From NCBI GenBank assembly GCA_020809705.1, contig CP085835.1, forward strand, positions 1,922,001 through 1,986,000: a DNA stretch of 64,000 nt, in the 5' to 3' direction. The notes under the pieces are model-generated. The model did not search any database, was not told where the DNA came from, and saw only the letters and a program-made list of their open reading frames with translations. The translations under genes and the position numbers were made by a program. Below are positions 49,197 to 61,270 of this stretch, piece by piece (positions within the stretch are counted from its first letter, which is position 1; every line of letters starts with the position of its first letter). The DNA comes from Calonectria ilicicola (Eukaryota; Ascomycota; Sordariomycetes; Hypocreales; Nectriaceae).

Positions 49197-50711
49197 CTAA
49201 GAAAAGTGAGGAATCCACCCTGTCCAGTCAGCCCTCATATACACACTTGCAGGCATCGATGAGAGGCAATAAAACGTCAGCACCAGAACCGACAATCTCG
49301 AAACCACATATAAAACAAAGATAATACCAAAGATAGCAGTAAGAGAATTCTCTGACGCGATTTTGTAGGATTTTTCCAAGACGTCAAGAACCAGGGACAC
49401 CACAATTGGCATTACTGACATTACCACATCACCCAGAGCAAAGCCTCTCCAACATGTCTGCACTGCTGGTGTTGGGAACTCCCAGTTCCATGCGGCTAGG
49501 TGTATGGCGGAAAATGATATTCCTGTCGCATACGTAGCGAAGAATGGTATTGAGCCTTTGATTCTTGAGTCCAGCATAAAAAGGCCATCCTCGCTCAGCA
49601 GAAGGTCAATACAAGTATCAAGGTCGCTATCACGAACCCTGGTTTTCCTAACTTCTGGTACAACATCTACTAACGTGTCCATAGTAACGTCAAGCCTTCC
49701 CGAAATTCGGCTCAGGCCAGAAGGAAGTCGTACAATGACATGCCTTTTTTCAACACCAAAGGGTTTGTGCCACCAAAATAGGTGCATCACGAGCGCGCAT
49801 AGGATAAACGCCATTGTAGCCAGCTCAAGTTGCGATATCACGTGCCCTTCAGCTCGTCGTGCTATGCTCTGAACAATGAGCCAGCCACATTGAACAAGCG
49901 CAAATAGTTTGGTGAAAACATCGGTTTTACTCATATCCTTGATATCATCTTCAGACAGGGTGAAGAGAGTGCCAGCATCATCGAGGCTTTCTACAGCTCA
50001 AATTAGCTCTCTCAAACGCTTCAAAAAATGTATATGTCCCGAACACTAAAAGGAGGCCTTACTGAGTGAGTTTATTATGTAACCGTTTTTCAAACCCATT
50101 TTACTAGTTGGCCGACTTGTATACAAATTCTCCAAAGCGATATTTTGATTGGAGGAGGTAAGTACATCCCCTCCCAACACAAGATTGTCTGGGCTCGTGG
50201 TAGCTGATCTAGCAATATTCAACGCTTCTTGGTCTGTTTTTAAGTCAAGCTCACATATAACAATACCACCCATTTGAACGTAGAATGCGTGAGCCATGCT
50301 ATATTCACGGTGCCCCATAGCCTGAAGGTCCCGTCGTGCTTCCATAAATTGATGCACCGAGAGGCCAACTCCGATCTCAGGAGCGATGGCAATGACCATC
50401 ATCCACATAATCTTGCGGAACCACTTCCTCCAGAGCGGTCTTGTTGGCCAAATTGGTACGCTTCCGAGGTGATGCCACTCTCCGCGACTTTCTTCGTATG
50501 ATGGAGTGTTTAGGTGGACACACTTCCAAGAGCAAACAATGAAAATAGACAGGCAGCCCCAGATGATATCCCAGGTGCTTCTTCGTGCCACAGGCGAAAC
50601 CCAGCCGACCATGCCATCGCCTGTAGTGTTGGTCACTTCTGTGGCTAATTGCGCAGAGATGCCTGGCACTAACAAAAGCAATGGTGTGACTCGCCTGAGA
50701 CGTAGACTCAT
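49197..50711 (-). CDS. Polytopic membrane protein of a fungal hypothetical family
   Basis: Two exons, 50711-50063 and 49990-49197, joined by a 72-bp intron (GTAAGG...TGTAG). The product is 480 aa. It starts with a signal peptide (RRVTPLLLLVPGISA, cut near residue 20), then a family-typical block STWDIIWGCLSIFIVCSWKCVHLN (written here in parts: STWDIIWGCLSIF and CSWKCVHLN), the helix WMMVIAIAPEIGVGLSV, MAHAFYVQMGG, and after the intron LSEDDIKDMSKTD, a helix-rich C-terminal half with FWWHKPFGVE, and three or four more hydrophobic segments. This pattern matches a common ascomycete/basidiomycete family of uncharacterised integral membrane proteins. Its function is not known and none is proposed. 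It is intact, with no RIP-type stop. Poly-pyrimidine runs lie just upstream of the start on its coding strand. Confidence 0.85.
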
Positions 50712-50731
50712 TGTAATCGAAATGGGTCAAA

Positions 50732-50840
50732 TTAAAAAAAAAAAAAAAAGAAAAAAAACATTGAAGGAAATGAAAAAGATTGTCCATTTGAGGATTCGGC
50801 CCTGTTTATAACCAAAAAAAAAGAAAAAGAAAAAAAAGGC
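50732..50840 (-). promoter_or_regulatory. Two poly-T/pyrimidine tracts upstream of the membrane-protein gene
   Basis: On the coding (minus) strand, T-rich runs with few C lie 20-45 bp and about 100-125 bp before the start codon at 50711. Pyrimidine-rich tracts are common near transcription starts in filamentous fungi. The role is inferred. Confidence 0.35.
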
Positions 50841-52046
50841 TGGCGCTTAAATCCCTCTTGTTCTGATCCTAGTCCCCAGGCGTGCCTTGGATTCGCTGCT
50901 GAATTGTGTGGAAGTCTTTGGTGGTGGCTGAGCGTGAGATTGCCGCGAATCAATTCCCTTCCTTCTATTTCAATACAGCCACTTTTCAATCACCGCTGCA
51001 TGTCTTGCATCAAAAAATGTTACTGGCCACAGGAAATCCAGAATTAGGCATCAATTCCCCGTTATCCCACAATACACAAAGGCAACAAGGCGTCCACAAA
51101 GCTGAATAATCAGTCCCGTCGCAGCATCAATATTTCTCAATCAACCAATAAATAGATGCGGTCCAATCGCGATCGTGGGTATATTGCAGCGCGATGAGAG
51201 GAATTTATAGTCTATCGTTTTTTCGAGATAAGCGCGCGGCTGTGTTTACAGGGAATGTGCCAGAGGTAGTCGCCAATGTTGACAACTGTCATTAGCGCTG
51301 GTGTCAAAAGTCTCTCTTAATATCATGGCCATCTTCTAGTAGATTGGATGCAGCTGCAGTGACTTTTAGATGCCGGTCTGGAATGTGCCAGTATTAAACT
51401 AAAAATCCTAGTCTATAGACTACACTGTTCGGATTTTGCGGCAACGCGGAGGGACCTAGTTCATCCTAGCCAGGTGTAATGGCATAGAACACCACATGGT
51501 CGGGAGGCTAGGGACTAGCTAGTCAATGCGGAACACGGCTTTACCCATAAAAGTTTACCCTGTCGGGCTAACTTGGGGACAACAGTTCTGTCAAGGGGGT
51601 GGCGTCTCTACCAATGCATATGCAAAACTCAGTATCGTCCGCCTAACCGTATGAAGCCGAATCTGTCAAAACAGCCCATCGCCACAAGCACCACTCGCAA
51701 TAAGTCTATGCAAATATCGGGAGTTTAGATGCAGCCATGTCCTCCTCCGTAAGATTTGCTCTTCATGCTTTTCCAATGTCGCTGTGGCCACCTCGTGCCC
51801 AAGACCTCTTCATGTATTTTTCGAAATCACTAGTCATGCGTAGCCTAACCAAGCACTCGCTTTTTATTTAGAGTGGTCTAGAACTATTTCGAACCTGTAC
51901 CTGTCAGGCCAAGGGTTTAGTACAATATGCTGCTGGCGCTATTCGACTCAAGTGTCAGTAATGGCGCCAAAACAAGTCAAATAGGACGCCAAGCAAATTG
52001 CTGAAAAGAAGAAATAAATTGAGGTCATGTGAACCATCTTCCTTTC
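50841..52046. other. Divergent intergenic region, no gene seen
   Basis: It lies between the minus-strand membrane-protein gene and the plus-strand secreted-protein gene and presumably contains both promoters. No open frame with coding character and no RNA gene was recognised. Confidence 0.5.
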
Positions 52047-52054
52047 TATAAATT
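52047..52054 (+). promoter_or_regulatory. TATA-like box (TATAAATT)
   Basis: It lies 77 bp before the ATG of the secreted-protein gene. Its position and sequence suit a core promoter. Confidence 0.4.
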
Positions 52055-52123
52055 TCGCCCACGCGACGCTCATCTTCCCAGTGTTGTGCATTCAATCAAC
52101 ATACCATACCAACTAGCAAAGAA

Positions 52124-53678
52124 ATGAAGTCCGAAATATTTGTTTTACTTTTTGTTGCCACGGCTTCAGCATCTATCCCCACGTGCCAGAATCCATCTCA
52201 GCTGTGCAAATACATCGATAGTCAACATGCTGGTCGATGCAATGATCTCATTGGTACGGGCTTCCCTGATTTAGTTTAAACTTGGCAATAGTTACCGCTC
52301 AAATAGCCTTACTTACACGATTCAATGTTTTTATAGCGGCGAAGAATTTGAAAATTTCGACGTGCGAGGCTCCGGAGCCAACCATTACAATCACTCGAAA
52401 CATCCGGCCCACTGTGACCACGACAGAGCACATTCATCCCCTGGAAATTACCAAAAAGGTTTACAAAACTATCACAGAGGATAAACCGTAAATATCTATT
52501 TCCTTCTATCTCTATACCGCAGTTGCGAAAATTAACCTATCTAGTGTTGCGCAACCAACGACAACCTTGACGGTTAGATCAACACAAATCAAAAAGACGA
52601 CTGTTTACGATGCCGTTACTTCCACTCACACTTCCACCATTACGACAGCAGAAATTGAAACAAAATCAACTTCAACTATTGTGTGAGTAATATATACTCA
52701 TTTATCACCATCATGACATGATAATTAATATTCCATTGCAGTACTTCAACAAGGACCACCACCGTTCCCTGGCAGCGAAATACCGGGTGCGACGGTGAAA
52801 GCAGAAAGCGCTGGATCGAGTTTGTTAATAATCGAAGGCGACTTGCTCGCCGCCGAGCGCCATTGCCTGCCGAATGTTGTACGTTCCATTCCCCTCCACC
52901 AACAGTGTATTCTGTAATAACAAATTCATTCACGCAGCTTGCTTTCTTACCACAACTAAGCCATGCCAGTCCACCGCTACAGCTACTATAACAAACGAGA
53001 AGTCTCCCTACACCGAAACAGTCTATGAGGACGACTATCAACCCCTCACTGTGACTAGAACTATCGTTGTGACCAAGTGTCCCGACGGTAGAACCTGGAG
53101 TGTGCCTGAAGTCACCAAGACTGTGACTGATACCCGCACACAGACTATCCATTCTCTGACCACAGTCGAAGATACTAAGATAATTACCTTGACAAAGACA
53201 GACACTACTACTCTCATTTCGACTAGTGTTATCCCAGAAACAGCGACAATAACATCCAATCCTTGCGATGATCTCTCCCAGTTGGCAAAGCATTCACCTC
53301 TAGCCAGAGTCGATGTTATGACCGCCAGCGTGATTGATGAAGCAAGCGAAAAGGGCTGTTGCGAGTCTTGCTTTGACACTCCGGGATGTGTTTACTTCAC
53401 TTACGTCGACGGTCTTGATTCGACATGCACCGGCCACTTTATCAAGAATAACCCAGATCCATTTTGTGGAATCACACTCAGCTGTCCAGCAGGAGTTGGC
53501 TTAGCCGGCATCTTCGGTGGGCCTGGCGGCGACGCCGTAGATTATTATGATGGTCCTTGTATCGCATAGTAAGTCAATCACCCCTTTGTATTCCTAGATA
53601 GCTCGGCTATAAGAGGCCAACCCACCACCGTCCATCAATATACTAACTTGTGCACGTAGTGGTCAGCAGCAACGATAG
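52124..53678 (+). CDS. Secreted Thr-rich protein with Cys-rich C-terminal domain
   Basis: Six exons: 52124-52253, 52337-52487, 52545-52682, 52742-52878, 52938-53568, 53660-53678. All joints keep the frame with GT...AG ends, and the last intron has GTAAGT and a TACTAAC branch site. The product is 401 aa. Signal peptide: MKSEIFVLLFVATASA. Then come a short Cys-containing segment (TCQNPSQLCKYIDSQHAGRC), long Thr/Ser-rich stretches with TxTxT and KTVT-type repeats likely to be O-mannosylated, basic clusters (SRKR, RRRLARRR) that could be Kex2 sites, and a C-terminal domain with about eight Cys (GCCESCFDTPGCVYF, then C...FC...SC...C) resembling an apple/PAN-like fold. It probably works at the cell wall or outside. 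The role is unknown, and adhesin or secreted-effector functions are only possibilities. If the last intron is not spliced, it ends at 53569 with five residues fewer. Confidence 0.8.
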
Positions 53679-53891
53679 GCGGGTCATCTGTAGAGGTGGC
53701 GCGAAAATTTGGCCTTCCATATTCGCAGCTCGTTACAGATTGACATCTGAAAGACGGAGGAGATCGTATTTTATTCTTCAGAAACTCGCAGATATATTTA
53801 TTAGCAGTTATTTTATTGTTATTTTATTAGCTACAGAAACCCATGTCCGCCGGCATGCCATCCCTTGCCAAACCAACTTTTGCATCTCAGC

Positions 53892-55643
53892 TTAAAATAC
53901 AGCAGTTCTAATAGCCTGGATAATACCATTCTTATTTTTGGCATTGGCTTCCTCTAATATTTGATCATGATAGAATCTCCGAGATTCATCAAGATCGATT
54001 TCTTCAATCTTAACCCATCCAAGCCTGCGGTAATATATCTTAGCTCCAAGATAAAGGGCAAGAATCGCAATGGCAGAAACGTAGTTGGAAAAGAATGTGG
54101 TGGCGCTTGGATTACCCGCCAAGGGTGAAATAGCGAGATAAAACAAAATAATCAGTAGAATTATGCACCAGGTTAGTCCCCAATATGCCGCATAGGGGAA
54201 TGCCCACGATTGCCAAGGTAGGTTGGCAGGGTTGCGCCCTTGGGCCTTCCAAGTATGTCTCATACGGATATGCGACAGGCAAATCATAGACCAACCAAAG
54301 AGTGTAAAGAGTGATGAGAGGTTGGAGAGCCAAGTGAATACTGTCGCTCCACTGTTGCTAATATTTATGTATGAAAGGCCACCTCCGATAATGAGGGTAG
54401 GGACCAAGCCGTACCATGGTCGACCCCAGCTGTCCGTCTTTTGCAATACCTAAATTCGAAGATCAGTATCCTAATACGCTTTCATTGCTATAAGACATAC
54501 CTTTGGAGCCATTCCAATTTGTGAGAGACCAAGTAGCACTCGAGAGGCACCATATCCAGAAATGGTGCCGGTCGACAAGACTGAAATGAAGATGACTGCA
54601 TTCATAATGTGAGCCAGAGGCATCACACCACAGTTGCGGTACATAATGACAAATGGACTAGCGTTGGTTCCACTGCTTCCAAAAAGATTAGGGTCCTCGG
54701 GGCTAACATTGATTGTAATAATCAAGCCTCCCAGGATGTAGAACAGAGCAAGTCGCACCCACATGGACCTGACTGCACTGGGGACTGCTTTGCGAGGATT
54801 GCTTGTCTCGCCAGCAACAAGACTCGAATTCTCAGATCCAGCCAAAGCAAAGATGCAAGTCGGCATGATGGAGAAGAATCCCTTTGCACCGTTAATGAAG
54901 GGCATGCTGTTCCAGAACTCGAAGCCAATGGTGCCGCCCTCGACAGGAGGGTAACCTCCCTTGGGCCCTCCTCCAGCAGATAGAACGATGCCCGAAATGA
55001 TGACGACGAAAATGAAGCCGAACTTGATTGCAGATGCAACAACTTCAATATCGGCAAAGAGCTTTACTGCTCTTATGTTCACACCTACAATTACTGCCCA
55101 GAATATTGTGACCCAGGCAGCGACCGGGACCGCATCGGTCCAAAATCCAAGAACTGTCACAATGCCCTGGAGCTCATTGGCGATGGAGATCCAGTAAGCA
55201 AATGTGTAAGCCCACCCTAGCGCAAACCCTGCAGCCGGATTGACAAACTTGTTGGTCCACTGGACAAACTAAAACCCCTGTTAACACTTGCATCTGAAAG
55301 AAGATGTAATGACAGATCATACTGCACTAGGAAGAGGATACATGACAGCCATTTCTCCGATACTCTGACTGACACTCCAAATCATGGTTCCAGCGAGCAT
55401 GTATCCAAGGAACAAGCTAGCTGGTCCCGCCTTGGACAACGACGTGCCCGCTCCGAGCCAGAGGCCCATACCAATGGATCCGCCAAGACCAATCATTGTA
55501 AGATGGCGTGTGCCCAAACGGCGATGGAGTTGAGAGTCAGCGCCATGGTCTGTAAGAGGTTCCTTCTCGACGTCAACGACTTCCTGGTCAAAATCTTGTT
55601 TTTTCCCGTCCGAAGCGGGGTCTGCCTGGATCGAGTCCCCCAT
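53892..55643 (-). CDS. Amino-acid permease of the APC superfamily
   Basis: Three exons: 55643-55323, 55268-54501, 54449-53892, with introns of 54 and 51 bp. The product is 548 aa. ATG at 55643 is used because the open frame upstream has no other ATG. A hydrophilic N-terminus is followed by LHRRLGTRHLTMIGLGGSIG, the conserved first-helix block of fungal amino-acid permeases with its GxG substrate-contact loop. Further family blocks are FVQWTNKFVNPAAGFALGW, YWISIANELQG, AGSENSSLVAGETSNPRKAVP and SWGRPWYGLVPT. About twelve hydrophobic segments are expected. The gene imports amino acids across the plasma membrane by proton symport; the substrate cannot be judged. It is intact. It is convergent with the secreted-protein gene, with only 213 bp between their stop codons. 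Confidence 0.92.
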
Positions 55644-57516
55644 GTTGAAACTGGAACCAAACCAAGTGGCACAAAGAGGTCTATACAACGAAGAGAAACA
55701 GTTCCAGTGATGAAAATAATTGCAAAGCAGTTCTCAGAATCCAAACTACATTGATTGAGCCGTCAGTCTAACTTTTATAACCCAGGAACGCACAAATGCA
55801 GCCGGCTTTTTTCCCTTGATTTGGGGGTCTGTAGCGAGAGAGGAGGGGTAGTTTTCCCGCCGTTCAAGATAATGCATGTTAGTGTGTCGATATCGCATGA
55901 CTCGGCCTGCGGACACGAATTGCCTTGCTTCACCCACCCTAGGGCCCGATCCCTGTTCATCCAATGTCCAGGTCGGCGGTACGGATACGACGTACGAGTG
56001 CCGGACTTTGCTACTTGAACCAAGACTTCTTGTCCACAGCGCTTACGCAACACCATGACAAAAGCATACCAGGGTCTTCTTTGTGAATGCACTACTCTCG
56101 CTGGGAAATCAGAGTAGATCTCATCCCAGGCTTGCGGACCGTACTGCAACTGGCTATTCCACGCCACCAGAAACTATCGAATGCAGGGAACCAGCTCTTG
56201 GCTCAGGTGCTCTCGAACGGTTCTGATCAGCGGTGAGCTCGGACTCACATGCATCCCGTGTCCATCCATAATATGTCTCATCAATATGCTTGTTCGTTCC
56301 GATTCCCGAGTTCTTGGGGGTTGTGTGTCCCGCATCTTTGTCGACTGCTCCGAAGCAGTGGATGATGCGTCGGGTTCACGGCAAGTCTGGGCCCGTAATC
56401 GGCAAGTGATCCCGCCAATAACACCAGACACAGACAGGGTGTGGGGTTGTTCCCTGCGGCTGGACCAAAATGTCCGATCTAATCAATCAGATAATCGTAG
56501 CAACTTGGCCGAACGCTCTTGACTTGCAGCACTTGATCGAGCTGGGATACTAAGCAGTCAGCCACGTCCCACAATGCGTTCCCGCGTCCACATGCGCGTA
56601 TTCTTTTTTTTTTCTCATCTCAGTTTCATTTTGTTGTTCCAAGATCTCAGGCCTGAAACAAGTTGTTCAGCTTGATGTCCGTTGTGGCTCGACCTTCGAC
56701 CCTCACTTACCCCATTAGCGGTTTAAACCCGCCGCAAACCCGGCTCTAATCGATTCAATTGGCACTCTAAACCCGCTACAAACTTCATCGGGCGATTTAA
56801 AGGTAGCCAAGGCACATGTGAAGTGCGGGGCATTCTACCCCGAACATGCACTGGCGCGTGGGATGGTGGCGTGGCAGCTGATATCCGCGACCAGGGACAA
56901 CTGCAGGGGACATTAGCTAACACTTTTCATTAGCGTGCTGGTAAATGCCTAGCTCTCTGGTGTCTAAACGCTTTTTAGAAACGTAGAGGACGCCATGCTC
57001 GAAAATATGGTTTGTTTTTGCCTCAATCTTACAACTTATACTCTCTTGTCAACTAAGAAACGCCGCCTCCTCATGCATAATTCAGCTGAAAGAAAAGTGG
57101 TGCTTGCTGCACTGTTCGTATAAGCAATAGCCATGTCCCTTGTCAGTCAAAACGAGTTAGGCAGCTCAAAGCGACCGCTTTTATAGAGGAAGAGACGAAC
57201 CCCGAGAGCCCTTCAAAGATTGTGAACACACATCAGCGACTGAGTTACTGTTCCTCAAGTCTAGTTCCTTGGATCGATCGCAGCCATGGTAACCCATATT
57301 GTTTATTCTACGTAATTCTACTGAGAGAAAATTCCATCTTTTTATTATACTGCATTGGCCTGCTTTTGAGAATCAACCTGTCGCCGTTGTTGTGGTTTCG
57401 TCGCACGAATCTTTCAACGCCAAATTACGCCAAACTCCATAGGCCATTCGTCGTTGCTTCTCAGTGCGAAAGCTCGAACATTTCCCAAATAGACATTAAA
57501 TAGGCTGTCATTAACA
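55644..57516. other. Intergenic region, no convincing gene
   Basis: It includes the permease promoter. Several 60-130 codon open frames occur on both strands (for example 55775-56167 minus and 56181-56522 plus), but they overlap, lack introns of useful placement and show no domain features. A poly-T run is at 56604. Confidence 0.5.
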
Positions 57517-57627
57517 ATGTCTCTTCTCAGCAACGCCAAAGATGTATTTTCCTCTGTAGGGCCATTCTCGCTCTCATCCATCAATGAATGTTTCACGCTC
57601 TATAGCCAGCTTATCAGTGAAAAGTAA
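57517..57627 (+). pseudogene. Possible truncated gene start (first exon only)
   Basis: ATG opens a 36-codon frame (MSLLSNAKDVFSSVGPFSLS..., ending ...LISEK) that runs exactly into a consensus donor GTAAGT at 57624. No continuation was found: the sequence beyond holds no matching coding exon, and a telomere-type repeat follows 135 bp later. It could be the stump of a gene cut by a rearrangement, or chance. Confidence 0.25.
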
Positions 57628-57761
57628 GTGAGGCCCACGTAGATGATCACTTCATAAATACAAAATTGAGATTAAACCGAGAAACCGTTGGGGATCTTTT
57701 ATTGTATGTGCGTGAATGGAGAAATATTGGAGAGACTAATCCAAGCCTACTGAGTGTAGTG

Positions 57762-57780
57762 TAACCCTAACCCTAACCCT
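57762..57780 (+). repeat. Interstitial telomeric repeat
   Basis: TAACCCTAACCCTAACCCT, just over three units of the fungal telomere repeat (TTAGGG on the other strand), lies inside an intergenic region far from any window end. Confidence 0.75.
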
Positions 57781-58895
57781 CAATACAGTAGACCACTTTT
57801 GGCGAGCTTCAGAGCCTTCAATTGAGCCCCGTCTAATAAGCTTAAAAATAAATGGTTCGGCCCTGCTAGGCTTTGAAAGAATTTAAATTATATTATTTCA
57901 CGAAATGATATTATAATAACAAAATACAGCAGATAACTCACCTGTATTTACTCAGAACAAAAGGTGCTTGACAAAACGACGAGTTGAGTAGGTTCACATC
58001 TCTTGCTAGATGATGTTCATTTAAATGATTAAAAAGAGTACATCCTATCGATATTAAAAAGAATTTCGATTAGATCGAAGTAGTGTTCAAATGCCAAAAG
58101 CGAATCTCACGAGGCATATGTGTGTACAAAATGATCTACTACAATATCTATGTGCTACGTACAGCTCGATCCCAAAACCTACACAATTCGCTAAATTTCA
58201 ATGTGAGTATCATGAGTGAGACTTTTCTTATTGGTATGACATATGACATATGCGTATTTAATTTCTCCTTCCTTTCTCTGCAACCTTCATCCTCTGAAAA
58301 CTCATTGATCTTCAAATCCCACCACTTCTCCTCAAACAACACAGCCTTCACGTTATGCGCTCCGATTAGTGCATACCTTTGGCGTCGACCATAATATACC
58401 GTATCAATCGCGTTTGTTTCTTTTTCAAATTGGAAGCAATAATTCTCATGGCTGACTCGAAAGTCGCGACATCCAAATCACACAAAGAGCACGTCATATT
58501 AGCATTGGCGGACGGATGAGGCATGATGGCAATGGCTTCGCTCCAAAAGTGGGATATTTTGCGTTTTTAGTAAGCAAATTTACTCGTAATTGGACGCTAT
58601 TCATAAGCCGACCGATAATTTCCCGCGCAAACATGTTGAAATCGGATGTAGCCATGGCATCATGATTGTTAAGCGGCTTCGCTGTGCGGCATGTGGTCCC
58701 AAATCCACAACCCCGCAGTTCCGATATTGTGTCATGCTTTCTTGGCTGCGAGCATAAAAGCACGGAAATTCCACCAAGTTCCGGCATCGCGCTGGGTTAA
58801 TAATTTTGCTACCCTCAATTGATCTTCTGAATATCCAATACTCAATTTCTAACCAGTTCATTCCATTGTATCTAATCACCCATCCTTAATTCATC
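57781..58895. other. Intergenic region, no gene seen
   Basis: AT-leaning sequence between the telomere repeat and the NmrA-like gene. Two overlapping open frames around 58083-58394 lack coding character. Confidence 0.5.
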
Positions 58896-59926
58896 ATGGC
58901 TATCCAAAATGTTGCTGTAGTTGGTGTAAGTCAGATCAGATGCTTAAATCAGAACCCCATAAAGCAATCCGACGAGCAATTTCTAATTCTTGCAGGCCTC
59001 GGGCAACATTGGTGCGGATATTGTCAAGGCACTCGTCGACGCTGGCTTCAATGTCACGGCCATCACTCGCAACGAATCCAAAGCCACTTTCCCTGACAAG
59101 GTCACCGTCAAGCGGGCTGATTTGAGCTCGGTCGACTCCGTGAAGGAAGCAGTTACCGGCCAAGACGCAGTTATTTCCGCCGCTGCCAGCGCAGCTTCTG
59201 GTAGCCAAAAGCCACTCATCGACGGCGTCATCGCTGCCAAGGTCCCCCGATTTATTCCTTCAGAGTTTGGCATTGAGAGTCGCAAGTACCGCGACACCAA
59301 GATTGGTGGCATCCTTGCTGGCAAGGTCAACAACACCGATTACCTTATTGAACTTGCTGGGAAGCACGATTGGTTTTCATGGACCGGTCTCTCTAACGGG
59401 CTATTCTTCGATTGGGTATGCAGATTTACTTTACTTACTTCACACGTGCTTGATCTAACATGGAGCTCAGGGCCTGAAGCGCGGAACCGGCTTTTTCGAC
59501 CCAAGGAAGCACACTTTTACAATCATCGATTCAGGTAACGAAAAGTTTTCTGCCAGCACTCTTGGATTTGTTGGCAAAGCAGTTGTTGCCATCCTCCAGA
59601 AGCCTGCGGAGACAGCCAACAAGTATTTGGCAGTGGCTGGAATTACCACAACTCAGAATGAACTCATCAAGGTCATTGAAAAGGTTACCGGAACAAAGCT
59701 TGAGATCTCCCACACGACTGGGGCTGAGCTGGAGAAAATTGGAGACGAGAAGATTGCAAAGAAGGATTTCAGTGCCTTCCGTGAGTATCTTGAGCAGTAC
59801 CTCTTTGCCGATGGCGCCGGTCACGCTGTGACGGGTGAGGTCAGCGCGAACTCTCTTCTTGGATTGGAGGAAGAACCTCTCGAGGAAACAGTTAGAAAGG
59901 CTTTGTCTGAGGTTTCAAAAATCTAG
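58896..59926 (+). CDS. NmrA-like / isoflavone-reductase-like NAD(P)-binding protein
   Basis: Three exons, 58896-58925, 58996-59415 and 59471-59926, with GTAAGT...GCAG and GTATGC...TCAG introns. The product is 301 aa, normal for the family. The first intron falls inside the dinucleotide-binding loop: VAVVG joins ASGNIG to give the GxSGxxG Rossmann motif (residues 8-16). Further family blocks are AVTGQDAVISAA, VPRFIPSEFG (about 94-103) and GKVNNTDYLIE. The Lys-containing catalytic motif of true isoflavone reductases is not obvious. Atypical short-chain reductases of this sort act in secondary metabolism, redox sensing or nitrogen regulation; the substrate is unknown. The start codon has a good context (ATCATGG). 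Confidence 0.9.
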
Positions 59927-60493
59927 AGCTTCTTCTATCTTTCAGTCTACTCCCCAAAGGTGTAGGCTGGGTTTATTTAATAAGTGGTTCAAGTCACCTC
60001 CAATAGGGCTAGGTTAGTTTTTAAGAGCTAACAGGATATATGGTTGGATGGAACCAACACCTTATACCACTGAGGACCAGTTAGTTATTATTCAATAAAG
60101 AATACCAGAACATATCAACAATTCATCGTCATATTGATGTACATCCTTCATTCGACTGAGTTTCTCATCGGCCCCACTCGTCCACCCTTCCGACTCTGCC
60201 GAGAGGAGAACAAGTGTTTTGCTTTCTTGAGTACTCTAAACGGCAATGCATATTTAGATCCGTTACTAATCGCCGATTTACGTCCTCTTGCTAGGGCATT
60301 GATTCACTTGGACACAACTTACTAACCCCACCAGACCCAACACCAACCAGCACACCCAGACATCACCGAAGCAAATAGCGATACCGATACCGATACCGAT
60401 ACCGACGTTACAGACTCTATGTCAACAACGAATCACCCAAAAATAATTTGAGACAGAACAAAACACAAATAGAAGGGACGTAGACAAAAAGAA
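59927..60493. other. Intergenic, with a (GATACC)n microsatellite
   Basis: No gene was seen. About four GATACC/CGATAC units lie at 60380-60405. Confidence 0.5.
60380..60405 (+). repeat. Hexamer microsatellite (CGATAC)n
   Basis: About four tandem copies of CGATAC, directly readable. Confidence 0.8.
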
Positions 60494-60576
60494 CGACCGC
60501 GGGAGGAGTCGAACCCCCAATCTTCAGAGGCTTTCACAACCGAAATCTGACGCCTTAACCATTAGGCCACGCGGCC
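60494..60576 (-). tRNA. tRNA-Arg (anticodon TCG) with a ~10-nt intron
   Basis: On the minus strand a complete cloverleaf can be drawn. The acceptor stem GGCCGCG pairs with CGCGGTC (one G-U), the D arm is GCCTAATGGTTAAGGC, the anticodon stem is TCAGA/TCTGA, and the T arm is GGGGG-TTCGACT-CCTCC with the conserved TTCGA. The anticodon loop is 17 nt, which fits a 7-nt loop TTTCGG...C plus an intron of about 10 nt after position 37. The anticodon at 34-36 is TCG, decoding CGA (Arg). The discriminator base is G. The region also carries the internal promoter boxes A and B. Confidence 0.92.
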
Positions 60577-61270
60577 GATGGGAAACGGAGATGCATAATC
60601 TCCCGAAAACACCAGCTTGCGCAGAGTTGTGCGCGTTGTTGCTCAGTCTCTGTTGCGATGCATGTCATTCGTGGCTGTTGACTTTGGCTTCGCCTCACTG
60701 TACATACAGGTGCGTCCAATAAGCCTCATTTGAAGTGGCTGGTCCAATCGCTTGGGGCTGACATGTCATCCCCTCCCTGATTACTCATCCAGTCTACCTC
60801 ATCATCGCGTCATTGGAGGAATGGGAAACGCCAGGCATGGCATTTTGACTTGCATTATCACGAATTATCGCCCCGACGCAGCGGTTAAGAAACACCAATA
60901 TCTAGGGCCATGTTTCTTACTGGGATGCTGGTGGCAATCTCCGTCCACGGCCCTGGCTGCCCAACAGGGCAGGAACAAGAACACGGGGTAAAAAACTGCA
61001 GTAAATGGTGTGTTTAGATGGTTGTTGGGTTCTCGATTGGTCCATTGGATCATGACATGGAACAGGGCTCGCTTCAGGCCCTGCTCAACTGATTGCCCAG
61101 CTGGGCGAGCAAGGTTGTCGGTGAAAAAAGTACACTTCTGCGCTGGTGCCAACCATACGTGTATATATCCGTATCCTCTGGGGCGCATTAGCCGACACGC
61201 GGATAAAAAACGGGGTCATTGAAGGTTGAAGAGAATAAAGTTATGACGGTCGATAAACGACGGGTGCATA

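Noticed and set aside
57222..57503. 93-codon plus-strand open frame
   Set aside because: It has no signal peptide, domain or splice context, its composition looks like translated non-coding DNA, and nothing similar is expected here.
57762..57780. A true chromosome end
   Set aside because: There are only about three repeat units, with ordinary single-copy sequence and intact genes on both sides.
58083..58394. Overlapping open frames on both strands before the NmrA-like gene
   Set aside because: The sequence is AT-rich without coding bias. Both frames cannot be real and neither shows a recognisable feature.
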